Source of the DNA: an uncultured Thermomicrobia bacterium
GTDB taxonomy: Bacteria > Chloroflexota > Chloroflexia > Thermomicrobiales > JALYUS01
Length of the DNA: 64,000 nt
Assembly (NCBI GenBank): GCA_937968015.1
Contig: CALBSO010000059.1
Coordinates: forward strand, 1-64,000
Direction of reading: 5' to 3'
Part shown: in pieces, positions 50,596 to 58,713 of the stretch
Numbering within the stretch: the stretch's first letter is position 1
Layout of the letters: every line of letters starts with the position of its first letter
Position numbers and translations under genes: made by a program
The notes under the pieces: model-generated
The model's database searches: none
Told to the model about the DNA's origin: nothing
Seen by the model: the letters and a program-made list of their open reading frames with translations, nothing else

Positions 50596-52104
50596 TCACA
50601 CGACCGGGCGAGGGCCGGTGGAGGCGGCGTCGCGGGCGGGGGCAGCGTCGCGGCGGGCGAGGCGGCGGATCGCCACCGTCAGCCGTCGGATGCCTTCCGT
50701 GATCTCCTCGGGCGGCACGCCGGTGAAGTTGAGGCGGATGGCGTCCCGCTCGCCGCCATTCGGGGAGAACGACTCGCCAGTGACGAAGGAGAGGCCCTCC
50801 CGCGCCGCTTCCGTTGCCAGCGTGCGCGCCCGCATGCCGCCTGGCAGGTGGCACCAGATGAAGTAGCCACCCTCCGGCTCCGACCACATCATGCCGGCCG
50901 GGGCCATTCGGTCGAGGGCAGCGAGCATTGCGTCTCGCCGCTCCCGATAGGCGGGGCGGAGGTCCGCGACATGTTCCGCGAGCCAGCCGCGTGCGAGGAA
51001 CGTCTGGAGGACATGCTGCATCGCGCTATTCGGGTGGACATCCACACTCTGCCGGGCGAGGGTGACGGCCTCCGCGACGGGCGGCGGCGCGGCCAGCCAG
51101 CCGAGCCGCAGGCCGGGCAGGAAGACCTTGCTCATCGTGCTCAAGTAGATGACGAGACCGCGCCGATCGAGGGCGGCGAGGCGCGGCGGCGGGTCATCAC
51201 CATAGGCGAGCTCGCCGTACGGGTCATCCTCGACGATCGGCACGCCGTACCGCGCTGCCAGCGTGAGGAGCGCATGTCGCCGCGCGAGCGGCATCGTCAC
51301 GCCCGTTGGGTTCTGGAAAGTCGGCAGCGTGTAGATGATCTTGGGCCGGTGGCGTGCCAGCACCTGTTCGAGCAGGTCCATCCGCATGCCGTCATGATCG
51401 AGCGCGACAGGCAGCAAGCGTGCCCCCGCGCCGCGAAAGACCTGCAGCGCGCCGAGGTAGGTGGGCGACTCGACAACGACCGCATCGCCCGGTTCGAGCA
51501 GTACGCGGGCGATGAGATCAAGCCCCTGCTGCGAGCCATGCAACACGACGACCTGCTCCACCGACGTGCGGATACCACCGCGCGCCATCCAGGCGACGAG
51601 CGCCTCCCGCAGCGGCAGCGACCCCTGCACCAGACCATAGACGAAGAGGTCCGGCCCGTAGGCATCGAGCGCCTCGTTCATCGCGCGGCGGAAACGGTCA
51701 ACAGGGAAGAACTCCGGCGCGGGGGCGCCGGTGCCGAAGGCAATGGTGCCAGGTTGGCGCATCGCGGCGAGCATATCGCGCATCACCGGCTCGCGCAGTC
51801 GCTCGGTCGTTGCGCTGAACAACGTCTGCCAGGCGAGCGGTTGCGGCGGATTGGCCCCGTCCATCACCGCGTTGCTCACCCATGTGCCCCGCCCGACGCG
51901 CGCCTCGACCATCCCCGTTGCGACGAGGTCGCGGTACGCCGTGACCACCGTCGTGCGGTTGACCCTCAGCCGGGCGGCGAGTTTCCGTTCCGGCGGCAGG
52001 AGCGTGCCGACGGGCAGACTCCCATCCTCAATTCGCGCGATCACCTGCGCGACGATCTGGCGGTAGAGCGGCGTCGTGTTCTCCCGGTCGAGGTAGATGT
52101 CCAT
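50596..52104 (-). CDS. MocR/GntR-type PLP-dependent transcriptional regulator
   Basis: A 502-residue fusion. The GntR winged helix is at the N-terminus (PLYRQIVAQVIARIEDGSLP then VGTLLPPERKLAARLRVNRT). A fold-type I aminotransferase domain follows, with the PLP motif STMSKVFLPGLRLGWLAAP (Lys) and NPTGVTMPLARR. Such proteins sense amino-acid-derived aldehydes or amines. ATG 52104 follows GGGAGGAGG. It precedes the PhzF remnant and azlCD and probably regulates them. Confidence 0.9.
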   Translation of the reverse strand: MDIYLDRENTTPLYRQIVAQVIARIEDGSLPVGTLLPPERKLAARLRVNRTTVVTAYRDLVATGMVEARVGRGTWVSNAVMDGANPPQPLAWQTLFSATTERLREPVMRDMLAAMRQPGTIAFGTGAPAPEFFPVDRFRRAMNEALDAYGPDLFVYGLVQGSLPLREALVAWMARGGIRTSVEQVVVLHGSQQGLDLIARVLLEPGDAVVVESPTYLGALQVFRGAGARLLPVALDHDGMRMDLLEQVLARHRPKIIYTLPTFQNPTGVTMPLARRHALLTLAARYGVPIVEDDPYGELAYGDDPPPRLAALDRRGLVIYLSTMSKVFLPGLRLGWLAAPPPVAEAVTLARQSVDVHPNSAMQHVLQTFLARGWLAEHVADLRPAYRERRDAMLAALDRMAPAGMMWSEPEGGYFIWCHLPGGMRARTLATEAAREGLSFVTGESFSPNGGERDAIRLNFTGVPPEEITEGIRRLTVAIRRLARRDAAPARDAASTGPRPVV

Positions 52105-52202
52105 CCATGCCTCCTCCCACTCGCATGCAGCATAGCGGGCGAGAAGGCGATGTGAAACGGCCAATGGTCGTGAAATGGAGCGGTCCAATAGCAGCGATCA
52201 CG

Positions 52203-54161
52203 TTACGGGGTCGAAATGATGACCGGATCGCTCATGACCATTGTGCTGGCGACACCGGATGCGCTCACCGTCTGAATGCCGTAGCGGCGCGTTTCAGCAG
52301 GCGGAGCGGAGTCTATCCACTGCGCTGCGCGGAGCGGCATCGGCGAAAGCAGTGTGTCCGGCTTGCCATCCCGAATGAGAAAGACCTGATAGGAGAAAAA
52401 GGATGCCTCTCGGCTCGGTTCCCAGCGGAGGATGAGATTTCCTTCCTCTACCGTCGCTGTTACCCAGCGGGGCGCGGCGGGAGTCTCCGGCAGAAATGGG
52501 GTGATCCAGTAGAGCAGCGTCGTGAATGGCGTGATCGCAAATCGGTCGCTGATTGTGCCATCTCCGAGCGAAATGCCTTGTTGGATGGGTGCAAAAAGCG
52601 CCAGTTCCTGCGCCTGCCGGATCGTCCGGGTCGTCGGCGCATCGGGGGCGGGGAGGGAGAGCCGTGCGCCCGCCGCCGTGTATGCATTCCCGTGCATCGC
52701 ATCAATCTGGAAGCGTGCGACATTCACGCGCTGCCACGGGATGTCGGTGATCGTGTAATCCACGATGTGCGGCTGCACGTTTGCCATGTCCGTCGGATAG
52801 AGAGAGAAGAGCGCGCTTATCTGTTGCTCCCCAACAGCCAACAAATGGAAAAGATCAGTGTGTGGATAACAGCGATCCGCCCCACGGACGACAGCGCCGC
52901 GCGCATCTCCCATCAGACGCAGGAGTTCGTAGAAGTGGTAGGCCGGCAGTTTGAGGAGGTCGCTCGTCGCGGTCGGAGAGGCGCGTGTCATCACCGAGCG
53001 GCGGCCATCGAATGGGGTCTGTACGAGTTGCAGGTTCGCGTTGTCCGACGCGGCACGGAAACGGAAACCGATGTCGCGATACTTCACGCTCAACCCATCG
53101 TACGCGACGAAAAGGCTCGCGAGCCACGCCGGGAAACGCTCGGTCATGCGCGGCTCGTAGGGGATGTCGAAGCCAACCTTCATATCCGCCTCATTGTTAT
53201 AGATTGGCAGATTCCGGCACCGCTCCGGCACAATCGCCAGCGCCATGCGGGCCGTCTCCTCGGCAGCAGTAACGAGATCGCCGAGGGCGGGTTCAGTGCT
53301 CCCTTGCGCGGGATTCACCCATGCCCCTTTCTCGTGGAAGGAGAGGAAATCGCATTGAATCCCTGGCTCGTTGTGGAGAAATTGGAGGAAGCGGCGCATC
53401 AGGGGCGCGCCCGCCGCGTTGTCCGTGGTGGGCAACCAGGCGAGGGCCGGGCCACCGAGCCGGATCGGGTAGCCGGTGGCGCGCACGGCGTCCGCAGTGG
53501 CGCGGTAGAGAGCGAGGTACTGATCGAATGTGCCCTGCCAGAAGACGGGGATGTTCGGCTCATTCCAGACCTCGAACCACCACGTCCGCATCGCGTCCAA
53601 CCCGAAGCGCGGATCGGCGACGAGCGCGTCGAGGAAATCGTGGACGAGCGCCTGCCATCCCTCGAACGACGCGGGCGGCAGCGTCGGCGATGATGAGACC
53701 GACGCCGGGAAGAAACTCAACTGCACGAACGGAATCAGCCCCCGCACGGTCAACGCCTCCAGACCGGCGAATGCTGAGGCGAATGAGTGACGAGCAGGAA
53801 CGAGATCCCCGTTACTCGATACTCGATACTCGTTACTCGGCGTCGCCTTCTCCTTCGTACCGCTGTTGAGGGAACCAAAGAAGCGTACCGCCGTGAACGC
53901 GCCCGGCGAGGCGGCGAAATTGTCGAGGAGCGGTGCGAACGAGGCGTCGGCAAGCCAGTCCACGTCGAAGATGCCGACCATACCGAAATCGCCCGTACGC
54001 ACCGGCGGATCATTGGCGGGCTTCGCGGTGGCGACGAGTGCGATGTCCACACCTTCCCCTGCCGATTGCCGACTGCTGGCTGCCGATTTCATCCCGCAGG
54101 CAGCAAGGAGCGCGCCAGCCGCAGTGGAGGCGGCGCGGATGAGAAGATCGCGCCGGTTCAG
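52203..54161 (-). CDS. Glycoside hydrolase-like (GH39/beta-xylosidase) Tat-lipoprotein
   Basis: A secreted TIM-barrel hydrolase of about 652 residues. The acid/base Glu is in WWFEVWNEPNIPVFW and the nucleophile candidate in IYNNEADMKVG. A C-terminal beta domain (WVTATVEEGNLILRWEPSRE) resembles an fn3-like fold. The usual ATG at 54092 would omit the signal. The frame upstream reads LNRRDLLIRAASTAAGALL then AACG, a full Tat lipoprotein signal starting at CTG 54161, which has GGGAGGG 5 bp upstream and overlaps the TGA of the preceding gene (CTGA). Residues about 106-126 are repeat-encoded. Confidence 0.8.
   Translation of the reverse strand: MNRRDLLIRAASTAAGALLAACGMKSAASSRQSAGEGVDIALVATAKPANDPPVRTGDFGMVGIFDVDWLADASFAPLLDNFAASPGAFTAVRFFGSLNSGTKEKATPSNEYRVSSNGDLVPARHSFASAFAGLEALTVRGLIPFVQLSFFPASVSSSPTLPPASFEGWQALVHDFLDALVADPRFGLDAMRTWWFEVWNEPNIPVFWQGTFDQYLALYRATADAVRATGYPIRLGGPALAWLPTTDNAAGAPLMRRFLQFLHNEPGIQCDFLSFHEKGAWVNPAQGSTEPALGDLVTAAEETARMALAIVPERCRNLPIYNNEADMKVGFDIPYEPRMTERFPAWLASLFVAYDGLSVKYRDIGFRFRAASDNANLQLVQTPFDGRRSVMTRASPTATSDLLKLPAYHFYELLRLMGDARGAVVRGADRCYPHTDLFHLLAVGEQQISALFSLYPTDMANVQPHIVDYTITDIPWQRVNVARFQIDAMHGNAYTAAGARLSLPAPDAPTTRTIRQAQELALFAPIQQGISLGDGTISDRFAITPFTTLLYWITPFLPETPAAPRWVTATVEEGNLILRWEPSREASFFSYQVFLIRDGKPDTLLSPMPLRAAQWIDSAPPAETRRYGIQTVSASGVASTMVMSDPVIISTP
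53786..53843. repeat. GAGTGACGAGCAGGAACGAG / CTCGATACTCGTTACTCG repeat in the GH39-like gene
   Basis: An ACGAG-type hairpin in frame inside the catalytic domain coding sequence, encoding TPSNEYRVSSNGDLVPARHS. It lies between an early strand (VRFFGSLN) and the ALTVRGLIPFVQ region. Confidence 0.75.
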
Positions 54162-54622
54162 GGATGCCCTCCCGAATCGCGCCGCCTACTGGTTACGGTT
54201 CGTTGTCCGCTGACATGGAGGAAGCCAGAAAGCCGCTCGAAGGTCGTCGGCGGGCGAATACGGAGGTCAATCGCCAGCCAGAGCGCCTTGATATGCCGGA
54301 AACAGAGCAGCGGCAGGAGTGTGCCGAGGAACAATCCGAGCGCGAGGACGACGAGCACCGGGAGGCCGGAATAGGCGAGCGGCGTGACGAGGAGGACGGC
54401 GAGACCACCGGTCGTCATGAAGTTGAGCGTCACGGCATTCGTCCAATACCCCGGTTCCCGCTCGAACGGGAAGCCACAGGCTGGGCACGATTGCCACATC
54501 GTCATCCCCTCAAACAACCGCCCCTCCCCGCAGACAGGGCAGCGCAGGCGCAACGCCCTACGGAAGTATCGAGTGTTGAGTGCGGAGTGCTGAGGTTCGT
54601 CAAGTGGCTCGTCGCTGTTCAT
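54158..54622 (-). CDS. DUF983 zinc-ribbon membrane protein
   Basis: A 154-residue DUF983 protein. A zinc ribbon CPVCGEGRLFEG...CPACGFPFEREPGYW is followed by two TM helices (LAVLLVTPLAYSGLPVLVVL and LGLFLGTLLPLLCF) and a basic end. Its TGA overlaps the CTG start of the GH39-like gene. The N-terminal QHSALNTRYF is repeat-derived (54566-54599). Confidence 0.85.
   Translation of the reverse strand: MNSDEPLDEPQHSALNTRYFRRALRLRCPVCGEGRLFEGMTMWQSCPACGFPFEREPGYWTNAVTLNFMTTGGLAVLLVTPLAYSGLPVLVVLALGLFLGTLLPLLCFRHIKALWLAIDLRIRPPTTFERLSGFLHVSGQRTVTSRRRDSGGHP
54566..54599. repeat. AGTATCGAGTGTTGAGTGCGGAGTGCTGAG repeat in the DUF983 gene
   Basis: GAGTG-type tandem units encoding residues about 10-20 of the DUF983 protein. 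The opposing CTCAGCACTCAG lies at 54644-54662 on the far side of the start codon. Confidence 0.6.
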
Positions 54623-54645
54623 GACATATTTATCCTACTTCGTTC

Positions 54646-54864
54646 TCAGCACTCAGTCCTACGGTTGCATCCGTCCCAACGTCGCGGCGAGGGTGAGAGC
54701 AATTGCCCCTGTGTCGGACCGAAAAAGATGCCTTCATACACTTCGGCAAATGTGAGGATGCTCATCGCCGTGCCATCAGCGAGAAGATGGCGGAAAGGCG
54801 CTATCGCGTCGGGGCGCCCTCTGAGAAAGTCTGCAACCCGATCGCTGTCAACGAGGTACATCAT
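54646..54864 (-). pseudogene. Truncated VapC-type PIN toxin
   Basis: ATG 54864/54861 opens MMYLVDSDRVADFLRGRPDA, a VapC N-terminus with its first acidic residue, followed by MSILTFAEVYEGIF, the second conserved acidic segment. The frame then departs (GPTQGQLLSPSPRRWDGCNR) and ends in a repeat-supplied TGA at 54646, giving 73 residues against about 130. The C-terminal catalytic Asp is lost. No antitoxin gene is recognised upstream. Confidence 0.7.
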
Positions 54865-55029
54865 CGGTGAGGGGGTGGACGCTGCACGTCTCGAGTCGCG
54901 TACATATCCTCGATCAGCCGGTGATGGCGATGCTTTCGCGTGGCTTTGCCATAGATACAACCCTCGTACGACCGCGCACGTCATGATTGCCGTCAGTCCA
55001 TGAGAGTATAGCATCTGGTGGGGAGTGGT

Positions 55030-56148
55030 TCAGTCAGCAGCGGGGTTGATCTCTTTGGGCAAATTGGGGGTGAGGTAGGGGCAGGAAGAGGCCACGAGCA
55101 GGCGGAGCGCGTCGTCCGCGTTGCCCGTGATAACCGCCGCTGCCGCGAAGGTATGGCCGCCGCCACCGATTGTCTTGGCGATCCGGTCCACGGGCACATC
55201 GCCGGAGGCGCGCAGGATGACGCGGGTGCGCTCGTCGGGGAACTCCAGCAGCGCCGCACCGATTGCCGCCCCCTCGACGGTCGCGGCATGATCCGCGAAG
55301 CCGGGGGCATCCTCGACAGCGAGGCCGTATCGTTTGAACTGGTCGCGCGTCACGGTGATCACGGCCAGGTGGCCGTCGCAGGTCAGTTGGATACCCATGA
55401 GCGCTTCCCCGAGCAGGCGAATCTTGGCGATGGATGTGCTCTCGTACATCTCCGCGTAGTGCCGCCGTTCGTCCGCGCCGTGCTCGGCGAGTTCCGCGAC
55501 GATGCGATGCGCCTCGGCATTCGTGTTCGGAAAGCGGAAGGAGGCGGTATCCGTGACGATGCCGAGATACAGCCATCCGGCTTCCTCCGGCGTCACGCTA
55601 TGTGTGAGGAGCAAAATCAGTTGGTAGGCGAGCACCGCCGCCGCCGTCGCGTGCGGATCAATCACCGGGATGTCCACATCAATCCCCGTGTGGGGGTGAT
55701 GATCGAGGCAAATCACCCTGCATTGCTTCGCCGCCCGCCGTGCCGCGATTGTCGCGCCCGGCGCGCCGATGCGATCCCAGCCCGAACTCGTATCGAGCAC
55801 GACGACGACATCCGCCGTCGGCAGTGAATCGTTCGCTCCATAGACCCTCGCGCGTGCCGTGCGGTCCATGTATCTGTATCGTTCCGGGACCGTGCAACCG
55901 AGGGCGATCTCTGCCGGGATGCCGATTCGCTCCAATGCGGAGGCGAGGGCGAGCGCCGAGCCGAGGCCATCGGGGTCCGCGCCGAGATGCGTCGTGATAA
56001 GGACGGAGGTCGCTTCGCGCAGGCATGCCGCCGCGCGCCGCAAAGCGGCACGGCGCGTTAGCCCGATTGGTGTCGTGGCCCGGGCGGTCACGCGGCCCTT
56101 CCCGCGTGGCAGCAAACCGTGATCGTCGTGGTCATAGCGAGCATTCAT
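55030..56148 (-). CDS. nrnA: DHH-family phosphoesterase (NrnA oligoribonuclease/pAp phosphatase-like)
   Basis: A 372-residue DHH/DHHA1 protein. The metal motifs are THLGADPDGLGSALALASAL (motif I), VVLDTSSGWDRIG (motif II), CLDHHPHTGID (DHH) and TDTASFRF (motif IV). The DHHA1 substrate motif is GGGGHTFAAAA. It degrades nano-RNA and pAp, fitting NrnA. Adjacent genes are not functionally linked. Confidence 0.9.
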   Translation of the reverse strand: MNARYDHDDHGLLPRGKGRVTARATTPIGLTRRAALRRAAACLREATSVLITTHLGADPDGLGSALALASALERIGIPAEIALGCTVPERYRYMDRTARARVYGANDSLPTADVVVVLDTSSGWDRIGAPGATIAARRAAKQCRVICLDHHPHTGIDVDIPVIDPHATAAAVLAYQLILLLTHSVTPEEAGWLYLGIVTDTASFRFPNTNAEAHRIVAELAEHGADERRHYAEMYESTSIAKIRLLGEALMGIQLTCDGHLAVITVTRDQFKRYGLAVEDAPGFADHAATVEGAAIGAALLEFPDERTRVILRASGDVPVDRIAKTIGGGGHTFAAAAVITGNADDALRLLVASSCPYLTPNLPKEINPAAD

Positions 56149-56235
56149 GCCCTTCGCTACGCAACTGGCGTGCCAGAAACACCGCGGACAACGAAAAAGG
56201 ACTGTGGCCTAAGTATACCATGCCGCCAATCGCCG

Positions 56236-56308
56236 AGCAGACTCAAGGAACAAGTCGAAAGGAACAAGGGCTCCGCGACGATTTCTTGTTCCTTGTCACT
56301 TTTGACTT
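56236..56308. repeat. GGAACAAG / CTTGTTCCTTG hairpin repeat
   Basis: CTCAAGGAACAAGTCGAAAGG faces TTCTTGTTCCTTGTCACTTTTG across the loop, overlapping the 3' end of the MFS gene at 56296. Confidence 0.65.
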
Positions 56309-57600
56309 TCGCCGTGGGGAGTGTCCGCTTTCGGGATCGGGCCGGCGGCGATGTAGCCGACGGCGAGGGTGAGGATCGCGGCGGCGAAGAGGAAGGTCGC
56401 GGGCGCGCCGTAGCCTGCGGCGATCAATCCACCGGCGAGGCCACCGAGGGGAACGTTGCACCAGGCGATCATCCGGATAGCGGCGGAGGCGCGGCCGAGC
56501 AGATGATCGGGGATCACCGCCTGTCGCAACGAGATCGAGGGGATGTTAAGGAGCGTCACCGCCGCCCCCCAGAGGACGCCGATGCCGGTCATCAGCGGCA
56601 GATTGCCCGTCAGTGCGAAGGCGAGTGGGAAGAGAGGCTGGAGGATCGTCGCGACAAGAATCTGCCGCCCGAGCGGCAACTTTCGCGCGATCTTACCGAC
56701 GATGAGCGAGGCGAGGAACTGGCCGACCGCCGTGCTGGCAAGGAAGATACCGGTCTCGGCGGCGCTGAAGTGCAACTCGACCCGGGCGCGATAGATGAGG
56801 ACGGCGAGGACGGCGCTCGTCGCGAGGTTGCCGACGGCAGTAGCGACGGAGAGCGCGCGAATCAGCGGCTGGCCCCAGACGAAGTGAATACCCTCGCCCA
56901 TCCGCTGCCAGAAGGTGCCTTCCTCACGTCGTACCGTAGGCGCGCTGAATGGCCGCTTGATCGTCGCGAGCGAGATGACGGAAACGACATACGAGACGGT
57001 GTCAATCACCATCGTGCCCGCCGCCGTGAAGAGCGCGACGAGTGCGCCCGCCAGCGGCTGGCCGGAGAGTTCCGCGGCGCTGCGCGTCAACTCCAATTTG
57101 CCGTTCGCGTCCGCCAGTTGCCGTTTCTCGACGAGATTGGGCAGGCAGGCGGTGTAGCCGACATCGAAGAAGATCGTGAAGAGGCGCATCAACGCGGCGA
57201 CGACGAATAACTGCACGAGTGTCAGGTAGCCCATGAAATAGGCGACCGGGATGCTGACGACGAGCAGACCACGCGCCGCGTCGCAGACGAGCATGATCCC
57301 GCGGCGGTTCCAGCGGTCCGCGATCACCCCGGCGGGCAAGGCGAAGATGAGGTACGGGAGGAAACTGACCGCGCTCAGCGCGCCGACGGTCACCGCCGAG
57401 CGGTTGATGTCGAGCACCAGCCAGGGGAGGGCGAATTGCGTGATCTGCGTGCCGAAAACGCTCAGGCTTTGCCCGCCCCAGAGTGTGAGGAAATCACGAT
57501 TCCGCAGCAGCGAATCGGCGATCGGCGTCTGCTCCGGCGCGGCGCTCGTTGCCGGTTCTCCCCTTTCTCCTTGCACGATTGCCGGCGCCTCTGCCCCCAT
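56296..57600 (-). CDS. MFS transporter (MFS_3 group)
   Basis: A 434-residue, 12-TM protein with LTLWGGQSLSVFGTQITQFALP at the start, the loop motif VIADRWNRRGIMLVCDAARG and PNLVEKRQLADANGKLELTR, typical of MFS_3 exporters such as EntS/MefA relatives. The start is ATG 57600 after AAGGGAG. The last 13 codons overlap a repeat. The substrate is unknown. Confidence 0.87.
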   Translation of the reverse strand: MGAEAPAIVQGERGEPATSAAPEQTPIADSLLRNRDFLTLWGGQSLSVFGTQITQFALPWLVLDINRSAVTVGALSAVSFLPYLIFALPAGVIADRWNRRGIMLVCDAARGLLVVSIPVAYFMGYLTLVQLFVVAALMRLFTIFFDVGYTACLPNLVEKRQLADANGKLELTRSAAELSGQPLAGALVALFTAAGTMVIDTVSYVVSVISLATIKRPFSAPTVRREEGTFWQRMGEGIHFVWGQPLIRALSVATAVGNLATSAVLAVLIYRARVELHFSAAETGIFLASTAVGQFLASLIVGKIARKLPLGRQILVATILQPLFPLAFALTGNLPLMTGIGVLWGAAVTLLNIPSISLRQAVIPDHLLGRASAAIRMIAWCNVPLGGLAGGLIAAGYGAPATFLFAAAILTLAVGYIAAGPIPKADTPHGESQK

Positions 57601-57748
57601 GCGCTACTCCCTTCGCGTCTCCCCATCACGCTTGATGTTGTAGCCTCTCTCACTGGAAAAAAGGAGTGATTCATTGTCGGTCGATCTGACGGTTTCTTCA
57701 TTCTCGCACATCACTCGGCGGCAGCGCAAAAGTGTACGGGAAGCCGGA

Positions 57749-57806
57749 TCGAGTAACGAATAATGAGAAGGACTGAATTCCTCCCCTCGTTTCTCGTCAC
57801 TTCTCC
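57749..57806. repeat. GAGTAACGAATAATGAG / CTCGTTTCTCGTCACTTCTC hairpin
   Basis: An ACGAG-type hairpin in the gap between mutM and the MFS gene, overlapping the end of mutM (stop at 57797). Confidence 0.65.
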
Positions 57807-58639
57807 CGACTTGGTTGACATGTCGGGCACCAATGCGTGCTGCGACCGGCGAGGCGCATCTGGACAATAATGTCCGTGCCGCAGGTGAGGCAGGGCTGGC
57901 CGTGGCGGTGATAGACGCGGAGATGCAGCAAATTGCCACCGGGATTGCCGAAGGCATCGCGGAACCCCTCGGCGTCGAAGGTCGTGCCATTGTGCGCGAC
58001 GCCGCTGGCGATCACCTCCTTGATGGCGGCCGTCAAACGGCCAATCTCCGCGTCGGTAAGCGTGCCGACGGGCGTTTGCGGATGGATACCGGCACGGTGG
58101 AGGGATTCGTCTGCGTAGATATTGCCGAGGCCGGCGATCCGCGTTTGATCGAGCAGCGCGGCCTTCGTCGCCAGTTTCGGGGATGTGCCAAGCGCGGTGC
58201 GGACCGCTGCCGCGTCGAGCGCGTCATCGAGCGGTTCGTGGCCGAGATTGGCGAGGCAGGCTGCCAGCCCTGCCGGATCGAGCACTTCGGCGGTGCCGAA
58301 GCGGCGCATGTCGCCGAAGCGCAGTTCCGTCCCGTTATCGAGGCGCAATGCGACGCGGTGAAAACGGGTAGGTGGATCGTCGGCCTGGGCGATGGTCAGC
58401 GCGCCCGTCATACGCAGGTGAACGACGAGCGCGAGGTCATCATCGAGGTCGAAGATGAGGAACTTGGCGCGCCGCCGCACGGCGCGGATCGCGCGCCCGA
58501 TGAGCGCGGCCTGCCACGCGGCCTGCCACGCGCGCCATGTGGGTTCCGTTTCGGGCGCGATGACGGCAACAATCCGGCGGCCGGGCAGCGCACGCTCCAG
58601 CCCCCGCCGGACGGTTTCTACTTCGGGGAGTTCAGGCAC
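57797..58639 (-). CDS. mutM: Formamidopyrimidine-DNA glycosylase
   Basis: Removes 8-oxoguanine and ring-opened purines. The N-terminal PELPEVE with catalytic Pro and Glu is intact, Lys of RRRAKFLIF contacts the DNA, the H2TH region is LGNIYADESLHRAG, and the zinc finger is CLTCGTDI...HWCPTCQP. 280 residues, as usual. The start is GTG 58639 with AGGAGGT upstream. It diverges from mutY with a 74-bp gap. Confidence 0.95.
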   Translation of the reverse strand: MPELPEVETVRRGLERALPGRRIVAVIAPETEPTWRAWQAAWQAALIGRAIRAVRRRAKFLIFDLDDDLALVVHLRMTGALTIAQADDPPTRFHRVALRLDNGTELRFGDMRRFGTAEVLDPAGLAACLANLGHEPLDDALDAAAVRTALGTSPKLATKAALLDQTRIAGLGNIYADESLHRAGIHPQTPVGTLTDAEIGRLTAAIKEVIASGVAHNGTTFDAEGFRDAFGNPGGNLLHLRVYHRHGQPCLTCGTDIIVQMRLAGRSTHWCPTCQPSREK

Positions 58640-58713
58640 AATCCAGCGCTACCTCCTGTCTATACGAAAGTATACCGCTGTTTCGCGGCTGTCGAGTACG
58701 GTACAATCCAGCC
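58640..58713. promoter_or_regulatory. Divergent promoter region of mutM and mutY
   Basis: Contains the palindrome TATACgaaaGTATA (58661-58674), whose minus-strand reading TATACT could be the -10 of mutM, and TACAAT (58702-58707) ending 6 bp before the mutY ATG, consistent with a leaderless mutY transcript. Confidence 0.5.

Noticed and set aside
50344..52155. 603-codon plus-strand frame opposite the MocR gene
   Set aside because: Antisense to a gene with clear GntR and aminotransferase motifs; no domain or start signal.
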